The notes under the pieces are model-generated. The model searched no databases, was not told the origin of the DNA, and saw only the letters and a list, made by a program, of their open reading frames with translations. 43,904 nt of DNA, taken from assembly GCA_002395405.1 (NCBI GenBank), contig DGWX01000068.1, forward strand, positions 1 through 43,904, given 5' to 3'. The translations under genes and the position numbers were made by a program. This document shows positions 15,775-23,615 of this stretch, piece by piece (position 1 is the stretch's first letter; each line of letters begins with the position of its first letter). The DNA comes from Christensenella sp. UBA4247. Lineage in GTDB: Bacteria; Bacillota; Clostridia; Christensenellales; CAG-1252.

Positions 15775-15780
15775 ATTATA
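15775..15780 (-). promoter_or_regulatory. Extended -10 promoter of the HMA gene
   Basis: Minus-strand TGGTATAAT, a perfect -10 with the TGn extension. No good -35 is present at the proper distance (TTTATC), as is common for extended -10 promoters. Confidence 0.6.
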
Positions 15781-15805
15781 CCACGTTTGCCCTTTCGGAT
15801 AAAAC

Positions 15806-18091
15806 TTATTCGGGCGCTTTCAAGGCGGCTACCATATCGATCTTTTTATTTTTTTTCGCGATCAGCAAGCTGACGAGCAGCGAAACGCCCGCCGTTAGGA
15901 GAATCGAAACGCAGTAAGTCAGCGGACCGAGAACGAGCTTCATTTCATACTCCGAAGCAAGCGCGACGAGTAAATATTGCAATACGCCGAGCCCGAGCGG
16001 CAAACCGATGATCATTCCGAGAAAAGTGATCAACATATTTTCCCCGACGAGCAGGCTCGCGATCTTTTTATCCTTAAACCCGACCACTTTCAAAGTGGCG
16101 AGTTCGAGATAGCGTTCGTTATACCCCATCGTTCCGAGATTATAAAGCACGACGACGCCGAGGATCACCCCCGCAACGATCAAAAGAACGATCATCTCGT
16201 TCATAACCGTCATAAAGCTATCGAAAGATTTCATAATGTCTTCTTTGGATTGCACGCTTTTGATAACGGGCGACGGAGCTACCTCGCTTTTCGCGACCTT
16301 CGTATAAATCGAATCCACCTTAAATTCAACGCCGAGAGAAGAAGCGTACGCTTCGGAAATTACGACGCTTTCGGTCAAAGATCGGATCACTCCGGCGACT
16401 TTCAAGACGTACTTTTTATCTTTACCGAAGGGAGAGAGGGTGATCTCGTCTCCTTTTTTCACGCGGAATTCTTTCGCGATACGCGCGCAGACGTAAGCCC
16501 CGCCCTCTTCGAGCTTGGTTTCTTCCCCGCTTTCCGCGATAAAGCGGACGTAACCGTGAGGAACGGAATATATTTCGAGAGAAACCGCTTTCTCTTCGAG
16601 TTCGACCGGAACCGTCGCTCCGAAATCGCCGTTTACGGAATCGATCAACCCTTCGATATCGGCAGCGGACGCGGATTCGGAAATATACACGCGCGAAGCG
16701 TAATTCATCGCGTCTTCGTAATAAGAATCGACGAAGGCGGTCATCGTGTCGCGCATGCCCATCGCGCCGACCAAAATCACCATACACCCCGCAACGCCTA
16801 AAAGGCTCATCAGCGCTCTCGATTTATGGCGAGACACGTCGCGCAGGTTCCATTTTGCGCCGAAGGACATCTTGTTCCAAATTTTCGTCTTTTCGAGCAA
16901 GATCTTTTTGGCACTTCCTCCCGTTTTCGGGCGAAGGATCTCAGCCGGTTTTTCCGAAAGCGTCCTCTTTACGGACAGAAATCCGACCAAGGTAAACAGA
17001 GCCACGACGGCGAGAATGACGACCGCTACGAACCACGGCATATACATTGTCCAGCGCGGCATATCGAAATAGGTTCCCATCGCTCCGTTCGGATTCATGA
17101 TAAAATAACAAACGAGATAGCCGATCCCGATCCCGAGAACCGATCCGACCGCCCCGATCAAAAGACACAAAGAGGAATAATGCAAAAGGATCCTTCGATC
17201 GCGAAAACCGAGCGCTTTTAAGATCCCGATCTGCGTCCGCTCTTTGGCGGCGATGCGGTGCATCGTCGTTACCATTGCGAGAACGGCGATCAGGAGGAAC
17301 ACGACGGGCAAAACCGATCCCATCGTTTTCCCTTCTTCCGATTCTCCCATTGCTTCGGCGTATGAGACCGTTTCGTTTTTGGTCAGAACCAAAGTGGTTT
17401 TCGTAAGAGCGCGATTTACGAGGCGCTTGAAGGTTTTTTCGGGGATCGAAGATTTGACGTTGATTTGGGGATACACGGAAAAGCCGGTTACCAACCGATA
17501 AAACGCGGGCGAAACGTAAGCGAATCCGTATTTTTCGAAATCCGGCATCAGCTGCCCCGAATCGGGAACGCAGATCAAGTACTCGGACGATTTGATCAAT
17601 CCTTTGATCGAAAGAGTATATTCTTTTCCCTCGTATAAAAGGGTCAATTCGTCGCCCGGTTCGAACTTATTTTCAGCGGCGAATGAATCGGACAGCCAAA
17701 TTCCGTCCGTGCTTTCCGCATCGTAAGGCGCGCCGCGCATCAACTTGAAAAAAGATACGTTTTCGTTTGTCGTAACGGTTAGCGCGAGCGATTTCCTATC
17801 TTCCCCTTTCACGTTCAGATCAACGGAAAGGAAAAGCGATGCGTCCTCTACTCCGTCGATCGCGCGGATCTTTTCGAGATCGCTTGCGGTAAATCCGATG
17901 GCGCTACCCGCCACGATCCGATAATCCGCAAATCCCGTTTCCTCGTAAAAGGAAGAGGTGTCTTTCTCGATCGTGAACCATTCCATATTGAAGCCCACAA
18001 AGATCCCGATCCCGATCGCGATCATGATGATCATCGAAATGAATTGGGCTTTATATTGCCCAAACGTTCTTACGAGTTTCTTTTTCAGCAT
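15806..18091 (-). CDS. FtsX/MacB-family ABC transporter permease (two FtsX domains)
   Basis: A 761-residue permease with the layout of fused FtsX-type exporters. A membrane helix at about 16-35 is followed by a large extracytoplasmic domain, a first FtsX block of three helices from about 265 (LPVVFLLIAVLAMVTTMHRIAA, KERTQIGILKALGF), another anchor (LLGVAGCMVILVGA), a second extracytoplasmic domain and a final FtsX block with YNERYLELATLKVVGF. The repeated xLKxxGF segments are the coupling helices that meet the ATPase. It forms an exporter with the ATPase gene 1 base upstream. Relatives move lipoproteins, peptides or antibiotics, but the substrate cannot be told here. Confidence 0.9.
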   Translation of the reverse strand: MLKKKLVRTFGQYKAQFISMIIMIAIGIGIFVGFNMEWFTIEKDTSSFYEETGFADYRIVAGSAIGFTASDLEKIRAIDGVEDASLFLSVDLNVKGEDRKSLALTVTTNENVSFFKLMRGAPYDAESTDGIWLSDSFAAENKFEPGDELTLLYEGKEYTLSIKGLIKSSEYLICVPDSGQLMPDFEKYGFAYVSPAFYRLVTGFSVYPQINVKSSIPEKTFKRLVNRALTKTTLVLTKNETVSYAEAMGESEEGKTMGSVLPVVFLLIAVLAMVTTMHRIAAKERTQIGILKALGFRDRRILLHYSSLCLLIGAVGSVLGIGIGYLVCYFIMNPNGAMGTYFDMPRWTMYMPWFVAVVILAVVALFTLVGFLSVKRTLSEKPAEILRPKTGGSAKKILLEKTKIWNKMSFGAKWNLRDVSRHKSRALMSLLGVAGCMVILVGAMGMRDTMTAFVDSYYEDAMNYASRVYISESASAADIEGLIDSVNGDFGATVPVELEEKAVSLEIYSVPHGYVRFIAESGEETKLEEGGAYVCARIAKEFRVKKGDEITLSPFGKDKKYVLKVAGVIRSLTESVVISEAYASSLGVEFKVDSIYTKVAKSEVAPSPVIKSVQSKEDIMKSFDSFMTVMNEMIVLLIVAGVILGVVVLYNLGTMGYNERYLELATLKVVGFKDKKIASLLVGENMLITFLGMIIGLPLGLGVLQYLLVALASEYEMKLVLGPLTYCVSILLTAGVSLLVSLLIAKKNKKIDMVAALKAPE

Positions 18092-18092
18092 A

Positions 18093-18791
18093 TCACCACT
18101 CCACTTCGTCTGCCGAAAGCGGCATTTGTTCCTCGATCGAGCGGATCTTTCCGTTCTTCACGCGAATCACGACGTCCGCCATTTTGGCGATATTTTGATT
18201 GTGGGTTACAATCACGATGGTTTTCTCGTATTCCTTCGCCATTTTCAAAAGAAGTTTCAAAACCATAACGCCGGTGTCGCTGTCAAGCGCGCCCGTAGGC
18301 TCGTCGCAAAGAAGGATCTCCGGGTTTTTAGCAAGCGCCCGCGCGATGGATACGCGCTGCTGTTCGCCGCCCGATAGCTCGGAGGGAAAATGATTCATAT
18401 GATCGGATAAGCCGACCTCTTCGATCATTTTTTCGGGCGGGAACGCCTTGGGCGCGATCTCTTTTACGAGAGCGACGTTCTCCCTGACCGTCAAAGTCGG
18501 GATCAAATTATAAAATTGAAACACGAATCCGACGGTGGACGCGCGATACTCCGCAAGCTCGTCTCGCGATAGCTTGGATATATCTTTCCCGCCGATCGCG
18601 ATCGTTCCTTCGGAGGGACTATCCAGCCCGCCGAGAAGGTTCAAAAGAGTGGATTTTCCCGCGCCGCTTTGCCCGAGGATCACGACGAATTTTCCCTTTT
18701 CGATCGCAAGATCCACAGAATCGAGCGCGCTGAGTTCGTGTTCACCGCTTTTATAGATTTTACTGACTCCTTTCAGTTCGATAAACGCCAT
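18093..18791 (-). CDS. ABC transporter ATP-binding protein (MacB/LolD type)
   Basis: A 232-residue ATPase energising the adjacent FtsX-type permease. Walker A GQSGAGKST (40-48), Q-loop in VFQFYNLIP (90-98), signature LSGGEQQR (139-146), Walker B LLCDEP (160-165) and H197 are intact. The frame is open further upstream, but ATG 18791 matches the family N-terminus (MAFIELKGVSKIY) and has an AGGAG site. The stop is 1 base from the permease start. No promoter of its own is clear. The feo terminator ends about 28 bases upstream, so expression may depend on read-through or on a promoter inside the preceding gene. Confidence 0.93.
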   Translation of the reverse strand: MAFIELKGVSKIYKSGEHELSALDSVDLAIEKGKFVVILGQSGAGKSTLLNLLGGLDSPSEGTIAIGGKDISKLSRDELAEYRASTVGFVFQFYNLIPTLTVRENVALVKEIAPKAFPPEKMIEEVGLSDHMNHFPSELSGGEQQRVSIARALAKNPEILLCDEPTGALDSDTGVMVLKLLLKMAKEYEKTIVIVTHNQNIAKMADVVIRVKNGKIRSIEEQMPLSADEVEW

Positions 18792-18818
18792 AAGTTCTCC
18801 TTTTATAGATCCTTTTTG

Positions 18819-18848
18819 AAAAAACGGCTCCCGATCGCTCGGGAGCCG
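18819..18848 (-). terminator. Terminator of the feo operon
   Basis: Minus-strand perfect 10-base arms CGGCTCCCGA and TCGGGAGCCG around the tetraloop GCGA, followed by TTTTTT. It begins 5 bases after the stop of the Cys-rich gene. Confidence 0.93.
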
Positions 18849-18852
18849 ACTT

Positions 18853-19026
18853 TTATTTGCGATTTTGGTCTTCTTTTGCTTTTTGGCAAGCGGAACAACC
18901 CGAGCAACCGCCACAACCGCAATCGCACGATGGCTTTCCCTTCTTTTTCGCGATGACTTTCGCGGCGATCACACCCGCTACGACAGCCACGCAGAACACG
19001 ATAAGCAAAATCTCCCAAATTTTCAT
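18853..19026 (-). CDS. FeoB-associated Cys-rich membrane protein (57 aa)
   Basis: A small gene 1 base downstream of feoB. It encodes MKIWEILLIVFCVAVVAGVI (one membrane helix, about 5-25), a basic stretch KVIAKKKGK and a cysteine cluster with C34, C36, C38, C41, C44 and C47, ending KEDQNRK. This fits the FeoB-associated Cys-rich protein family found at the end of many Bacillota feo operons, thought to help FeoB, perhaps by binding iron or by docking. The start is ATG 19026. The gene is short and easily missed because longer frames overlap it on both strands. Confidence 0.85.
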   Translation of the reverse strand: MKIWEILLIVFCVAVVAGVIAAKVIAKKKGKPSCDCGCGGCSGCSACQKAKEDQNRK

Positions 19027-19027
19027 A

Positions 19028-21343
19028 TTACACCTTCTTTAACGCTTTTTTTTGCGCGTTCTTGTTATGCCAAATAATCAAGCACACGACCGCCGCGATG
19101 AGAGCCGCCCAAATGAACGCCGTCCACCACCACGAGCCGATCGTATAAATCGCCGCGGAGATCACGTACGAGGCCGAGATCCAGAAGATCAAAGTTCCGT
19201 TGAAGCGCTTTTTGTCTTGCAATTCCGCTTTGGCGGTACCGACCGCCGCGAAACACGGGATCGTCGTCATATTAAAGGCGATAAAGCTGATCAAAGCGGG
19301 AACCGTAATACCGGTAGCGAGGATCATAGCTTGAACCGCGTCTATGCCCTCTTCCGCGGCGATGTCCAAGCCACCGATATTCAGGTTTGCAACGGCGACT
19401 AAGCAAGCCGCCAAAGTAGCGAACGTCGCGATAACGTTTTCTTTTGCGATAAGTCCCGCGACCGCCGCCACAACGAACACCCAACCGTATTGACCAAGCT
19501 GACTACCGAAACCGAGCGGTGTAAACAAGGGTTGCACGAGTTGGCTGATCCCTGCGAGGATACTTTGGTTGATCTCTTCGTCTTCGAGGAATTTCCAAGC
19601 GAAGGAGAAGTGAGTCAGGAACCAAATCACGATCGTAGAAGCGAGAATGATCGTAAACGCTTTCTTAACGAAGTGTTTGGTTTTATCCCAAAGGTGCGCC
19701 ATTAAGTTTTTGAATTGCGGCGCGTGATAGGCGGGAAGCTCCATAATGAAGGGAGGCGTTTCGCCTTTCAGGGTCGTTGAGCGCATCAAGAGAACGGATA
19801 CGATCGCCGCAACGATGCCGAGCAAGTACATAAGGAAGGTGATCGCGTCTGCGTTTCCGACGTGAAAGTACGCGACGATCGCGCCGGCAACGGCAGTCAG
19901 GATCGGAAGCTTTGCGCCGCAGGAGAAGAACGGAATTACGCGAACGGTTGCCGTTCTCTCTTTTTCGTCGGCGAGCGTCCTCGTGTTGATCATAGCGGGA
20001 ACGGAGCAACCGAAGCCCATGATCATCGGCATAAACGCACGACCGGAAAGACCGAACCTTCTGAACATTCTGTCAAGGATAAACGCGATACGCGCCATAT
20101 AGCCGCTGTCTTCCAAAATGGAGAAGAACAGGAACAAAACGAGGATCGGGGGAAGGAAGGACAGAACCGCCGCAATACCTTCGAAGATACCGTTGTTGAT
20201 AAGTCCGATCGCCCAAGGCGACATCGAAGAGCCTTCTACGAGACCGCCGAGCCAACCGAAGAGTTCGCCTACGAGCATATCGTTCCATATGTTATTGATG
20301 ATAACGCCCGGTGAGAACACGGCGCCGTCGTAAATACACGCCAACCAGCGAACGCCGTAATTGATCGGCTCCCCTTCCGCCGTCAAAAGTCCGAGGTCTT
20401 CGAGAGAAGGAAGCTTAAAGATCGCGCCGAGGTACAAAAAGTCTTCGCTGAAAGTCAGGTGGAAGATCGCAAATAAGATCAAAAGGAAAATAGGAATACC
20501 CCAGATCTTATGCGTCATAACTTTATCCGCCTTGTCCGAGCGGGTCATCGAGAACTTTTCTTTCTTTTTCTTTTGAACGGTCGGAGCAAAGTTCTTGGAA
20601 ATGTATTTATAGCGCGCGTCGGCGACCAAGGCTTCAAAGTCGTTTCCGAACACTTCGTCTTCGAAGGTTTCTTTGAATTCGTTGATCATCTGAACGGTTT
20701 CTTTATGCATCTCCGTCTCAATGGAATCGCTCTCGACGAGTTTTACCGCGTGGAAAAGCGGGTTTTGAACGTTTTGCCCTTTGAGCGCGATCTTAACGTC
20801 GCCGATCAGGTGACCGAGCGCGGATTCTTCGAGAACGGTGATCCCCTTTCTCTCGCTCTTGGACTCGGCGTACGCTTTATCCATCAATTCCTTCAATCCC
20901 TTCTCTTTCAAAGCGGAGATCTTAACGACGGGAACGCCGAGACGCTTTTCAAGCTCTTTCTCGTCGATCTTATCTCCCGATTTTTCCACCGCATCCATCA
21001 TATTCAGCGCGATGACCATCGGAACGTCGATCTCCATAAGTTGCGTCGTTAAATACAGGTTACGTTCAAGGTTGGTCGCGTCCACGATGTTGATCACGCA
21101 ATCGGGTTTCTCGTCCAAAACGTAATTTCTCGCGATCACCTCTTCGGGGGTGTAGGGAGAAAGAGAATAGATACCGGGGAGGTCGATGATCTGAACGGGT
21201 TCCGGACATTTTTTGTACGTTCCCGTTTTCTTATCCACCGTTACGCCCGGCCAGTTTCCGACGTGCGCCGTGGAACCGGTTAAGCTGTTAAACAAAGTGG
21301 TTTTACCGCAGTTCGGGTTTCCGGCCAAAGCAAATCTTTTCAT
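19028..21343 (-). CDS. feoB: Ferrous iron transporter FeoB
   Basis: A 771-residue membrane GTPase that imports Fe(II). The N-terminal G domain has G1 GNPNCGKTT (8-16), the HVGNWPGVTVDKK switch I region, G3 DLPGIYSL and G4 NMMD. A helical regulatory domain leads to the membrane part from about residue 290, with two Gate domains (for example GFGCSVPAMINTRTLADEKERTATVRVIPFFSCGAKLPI). Cysteines in both Gate repeats fit the proposed metal path. The C-terminus is lysine-rich. It overlaps feoA by 4 bases. Confidence 0.97.
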   Translation of the reverse strand: MKRFALAGNPNCGKTTLFNSLTGSTAHVGNWPGVTVDKKTGTYKKCPEPVQIIDLPGIYSLSPYTPEEVIARNYVLDEKPDCVINIVDATNLERNLYLTTQLMEIDVPMVIALNMMDAVEKSGDKIDEKELEKRLGVPVVKISALKEKGLKELMDKAYAESKSERKGITVLEESALGHLIGDVKIALKGQNVQNPLFHAVKLVESDSIETEMHKETVQMINEFKETFEDEVFGNDFEALVADARYKYISKNFAPTVQKKKKEKFSMTRSDKADKVMTHKIWGIPIFLLILFAIFHLTFSEDFLYLGAIFKLPSLEDLGLLTAEGEPINYGVRWLACIYDGAVFSPGVIINNIWNDMLVGELFGWLGGLVEGSSMSPWAIGLINNGIFEGIAAVLSFLPPILVLFLFFSILEDSGYMARIAFILDRMFRRFGLSGRAFMPMIMGFGCSVPAMINTRTLADEKERTATVRVIPFFSCGAKLPILTAVAGAIVAYFHVGNADAITFLMYLLGIVAAIVSVLLMRSTTLKGETPPFIMELPAYHAPQFKNLMAHLWDKTKHFVKKAFTIILASTIVIWFLTHFSFAWKFLEDEEINQSILAGISQLVQPLFTPLGFGSQLGQYGWVFVVAAVAGLIAKENVIATFATLAACLVAVANLNIGGLDIAAEEGIDAVQAMILATGITVPALISFIAFNMTTIPCFAAVGTAKAELQDKKRFNGTLIFWISASYVISAAIYTIGSWWWTAFIWAALIAAVVCLIIWHNKNAQKKALKKV

Positions 21344-21573
21344 TTCGCCACCTCCATAACGACGGACGCCGCTTCGGTTTTGCGAAGTGTAAGCTCGTAT
21401 CCGCGAACGGTAACTTCGATGGGGTCTCCGAGAGGCGCTCTTTTACGCATGAGGATCTCCGCGCCGGGCGTAATCCCCATATCGAAAAGACGCCTTTTGA
21501 TCTGACCTTCTCCGGAAACGCGCTTTACTATACCGCCTTCGCCGATTTGAAACAAATCCAAAGTCTTTTCCAT
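21340..21573 (-). CDS. feoA: FeoA-domain protein (second copy)
   Basis: A 77-residue SH3-like FeoA protein that supports FeoB in the cytoplasm. The pattern RRLFDMGITPGAEILMRKRAPLGDPIEVTVRGYELTLR is characteristic. It overlaps feoB by 4 bases and follows another FeoA by 16 bases. The two FeoA proteins differ clearly (this one carries the PLGDPIEV element), so they are not a recent duplication and may do different jobs. Confidence 0.92.
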   Translation of the reverse strand: MEKTLDLFQIGEGGIVKRVSGEGQIKRRLFDMGITPGAEILMRKRAPLGDPIEVTVRGYELTLRKTEAASVVMEVAK

Positions 21574-21589
21574 ATATCTCTCCTTTTAT

Positions 21590-21802
21590 TTATGCGACGA
21601 AAATCTTCGTCGAAATATTATTATCCAAAGCGATCCTGCCGTCTTTGATCTTGATTACGACCGTTCCGCCGCTCGAAGATAAAACGGTGATCGAACCGTT
21701 TACCGTAATCCCGAGGCTTTCCAAATGTTTTTTCGTTTTTTCATCCGTCGCGATCCGAACGATTTTTAGATCTTGATTGATCGGCGCAAGTACGATAGGC
21801 AT
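21590..21802 (-). CDS. feoA: FeoA-domain protein (first copy)
   Basis: A 70-residue FeoA protein, first gene of the operon: MPIVLAPINQDLKIVRI, HLESLGITVNGSITVLSS, and GGTVVIKIKDGRIALD. An upstream in-frame ATG at 21862 would add 20 residues. It falls within the first bases of the predicted transcript and has no ribosome site, whereas ATG 21802 has GGGAG about 8 bases upstream and gives the usual family N-terminus. Confidence 0.9.
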   Translation of the reverse strand: MPIVLAPINQDLKIVRIATDEKTKKHLESLGITVNGSITVLSSSGGTVVIKIKDGRIALDNNISTKIFVA

Positions 21803-21838
21803 AGACGCATCTCCCTTTTTTCTTATATTATCGCTTTT

Positions 21839-21868
21839 GCGAAAATATGAAAGAATCTTCATATTCGC
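21839..21868. promoter_or_regulatory. Inverted repeat at the feo start point (candidate operator)
   Basis: Arms GCGAAAATATGAA (21839-21851) and TTCATATTCGC (21858-21868) match except for two extra A's. The inner AATATGAA/TTCATATT arms are perfect with a 6-base gap. The repeat covers the predicted start point, 6 bases past the -10. A Fur- or DtxR-type iron repressor would be the natural candidate, though the sequence is not a clear match to either consensus that I can verify. Confidence 0.55.
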
Positions 21869-21874
21869 ATTATT

Positions 21875-21903
21875 ATGGTAGCACCCCGTCCAATAAGTGT
21901 CAA
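21875..21903 (-). promoter_or_regulatory. Promoter of the feo operon
   Basis: Perfect -35 TTGACA (21898-21903) and -10 TACCAT (21875-21880) on the minus strand with a 17-base spacer. The start point would be near 21868. Confidence 0.75.
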
Positions 21904-21998
21904 GCGAAAATATAAAATTTATTTCACATTTTTTTCCAATTCATGGACCGCCTATCGCCCTTTTTTCTACCAAAAAAAAGAACATTATTATCAAAAGA

Positions 21999-22023
21999 AC
22001 GTATGCGCATATGCGCATATGCG
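21999..22023. repeat. 25-bp alternating purine-pyrimidine tract with nested palindromes
   Basis: Every base from 21999 to 22023 alternates purine and pyrimidine. Inside lies the perfect 18-bp palindrome TATGCGCATATGCGCATA (22002-22019), built from an 8-base period of ATGCGCAT. It lies about 100 bases upstream of the feo -35. It could be a multi-site operator or a Z-DNA/cruciform-prone element. The remaining 21904-22090 is A/T-rich with nothing else I can name. Confidence 0.6.
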
Positions 22024-22090
22024 ATAATAAGCAAACCGCGAAGCGCCCGGATCCTTCGACGCGAGATCAATCGTATTTCTTTTTTTTAAG

Positions 22091-22120
22091 AAAAAAAATA
22101 CGCTCCTGAGCGGCGGAGCG
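22091..22120 (-). terminator. Second (backup) terminator downstream of the 22172-23614 gene
   Basis: Minus-strand arms CGCTCC and GGAGCG around an 8-base loop, followed by TATTTTTTTTC. It lies just downstream of the stronger terminator at 22131-22155, making a tandem pair. Confidence 0.6.
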
Positions 22121-22130
22121 CATAGAAAAC

Positions 22131-22155
22131 AAAAAAAAGCCGGGGAAACCCGGCT
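22131..22155 (-). terminator. Terminator of the alpha-galactoside operon
   Basis: Minus-strand perfect arms AGCCGGG and CCCGGCT around TTTC, followed by seven T's. It is 17 bases past the stop of the last gene in the TetR-symporter-GH36 operon. Confidence 0.92.
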
Positions 22156-22171
22156 CGAAAAAGCTTTATCT

Positions 22172-23614
22172 TTATTCTTTATTTGCGCCGACGGCAAGGC
22201 GGACGCATTCGTATCCGCCGTCATAATAGCCCTGCTCTTTCAGTTTCTCGATCCTCGAAAGCATATGGAGCAAGATCTCTTTATCTTCGATCAGGCGATC
22301 GAGCGCGGCGTTCATTCCGTCGTTCGTCGGATATTCGTTTGCGGAATCGCCGAACTCGCGACCGTGGAGCGCGCCGTAAACTTCGTGACCGCCGATATGT
22401 TTCATAAAGATCTTCGGGATCGGATAATAAGCGAGTTCGCTCGGTTTGGTAACGAGCAGATCGGAAACGGGCATCAAAAGGTTCGTGGAATAAACGGCGC
22501 GGAAAATATCGTCGTTTACGATCGCATACACGCCTTCCGCCTCGCCCTCTCGGATCCCCTGAACGAACGAAACGAATTCTTCGTACGCGTTAAAGAAGGT
22601 TTTACATTCGAAGGAGCCGAGGTTTTTAACGAGTTTGTGATACACGTCCTCGTGATCGCCGAAGTTGATAAACAATGCGACTTTTTTCTCTTTTACGAGA
22701 GGGAGAAGGTGGCGAACCATCGCAGCGAAGGAATCGAATCCCGCGCCCGCGCCGCCAACCGTCATCAAAATGCGAAGGGGTGCGCCGCTTTGAATGCGCG
22801 CGCGGCGAAGATCGTTATCTTCCTTCAAGCGATACAAAAGTTCGTGATCCACAAAACATCCGACCTCTTTCAAATCCTTTTCGGGGATCCCTTTGAGGGG
22901 TGTTTTCGCAAACCCTTCGAGGGTCTTATATCCCATATAAGCAAAGGGCGTTTGTACCGCGTGGATCGCGCCTTCCGCAAGATGCAATCCCATCGGCCAA
23001 TTATCGGGGATCGCGTTTACGACCTTCGTCATTCCCGCGTGGATCGCGCCTTGGGCGGGCCAAACGTGGGTGGCGATATAGGGAATATCTTTGGGGATAT
23101 TCTTGAATATCGGCGTCAACAATTCGCTGTTCTTTTGATCTTTCGCGTTATAGGATATTTTTTTGAATCCTTCGGAATTGAGCGGTTCCCAAACGAGCTT
23201 ATTGAACAGGCGCGATTTTTGGGAAATGCGGGAAGCGAGAGAATACATATCGTTTTGCTCCCGAATCATTTTAGAGCCGGTCGCGTCGAAAGAGGCAAGG
23301 TCAAGCCAATACGGTTTATATCCGAGCGCCGCCGCGCAAGACGCCATCGCGATGGAAATGCGATAATGCCCGAACCCCATTCGAATATTGCCCACGATGA
23401 GCGCCTTCTCGTCAAACTTTCGGTTTTCCTCTCCGAATCGAATATTTTGCGCGCCGATAAAGGAAAGCGCGTCGATCGGAGCAAATTCGATCTTATAATC
23501 CGCGGCGGAATCGTCGCCGTATTTTTTAACGTATTTCGCTTTGCTCTTTTCCGCGGCTTTTATGGTTTTTTCGCTCATCGCGTTACCGAATATGGTTTTA
23601 GATCTATCCGTCAT
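22172..23614 (-). CDS. Uncharacterised GT-B-like (glycosyltransferase-like) protein
   Basis: A 480-residue soluble protein that I can only place loosely. After a charged N-terminus, IVGNIRMGFGHYRISIAMASCAAALG (73-98) resembles the N-terminal nucleotide-sugar transferase motif of MurG or diacylglycerol-glucosyltransferase proteins. MTVGGAGAGFDS (283-294) looks like the linker/second Rossmann domain, and LLVTKPSELAYYPIPKIFMKHIGGHE (385-410) recalls the sugar-nucleotide site of GT28 enzymes. No membrane segment or signal peptide is seen. It follows the GH36 gene by 1 base and ends the operon. A transferase in a sugar breakdown operon is unexpected. It might be a phosphorylase-like or regulatory protein. 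Internal Met13 is an alternative start. Confidence 0.6.
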   Translation of the reverse strand: MTDRSKTIFGNAMSEKTIKAAEKSKAKYVKKYGDDSAADYKIEFAPIDALSFIGAQNIRFGEENRKFDEKALIVGNIRMGFGHYRISIAMASCAAALGYKPYWLDLASFDATGSKMIREQNDMYSLASRISQKSRLFNKLVWEPLNSEGFKKISYNAKDQKNSELLTPIFKNIPKDIPYIATHVWPAQGAIHAGMTKVVNAIPDNWPMGLHLAEGAIHAVQTPFAYMGYKTLEGFAKTPLKGIPEKDLKEVGCFVDHELLYRLKEDNDLRRARIQSGAPLRILMTVGGAGAGFDSFAAMVRHLLPLVKEKKVALFINFGDHEDVYHKLVKNLGSFECKTFFNAYEEFVSFVQGIREGEAEGVYAIVNDDIFRAVYSTNLLMPVSDLLVTKPSELAYYPIPKIFMKHIGGHEVYGALHGREFGDSANEYPTNDGMNAALDRLIEDKEILLHMLSRIEKLKEQGYYDGGYECVRLAVGANKE

Positions 23615-23615
23615 A

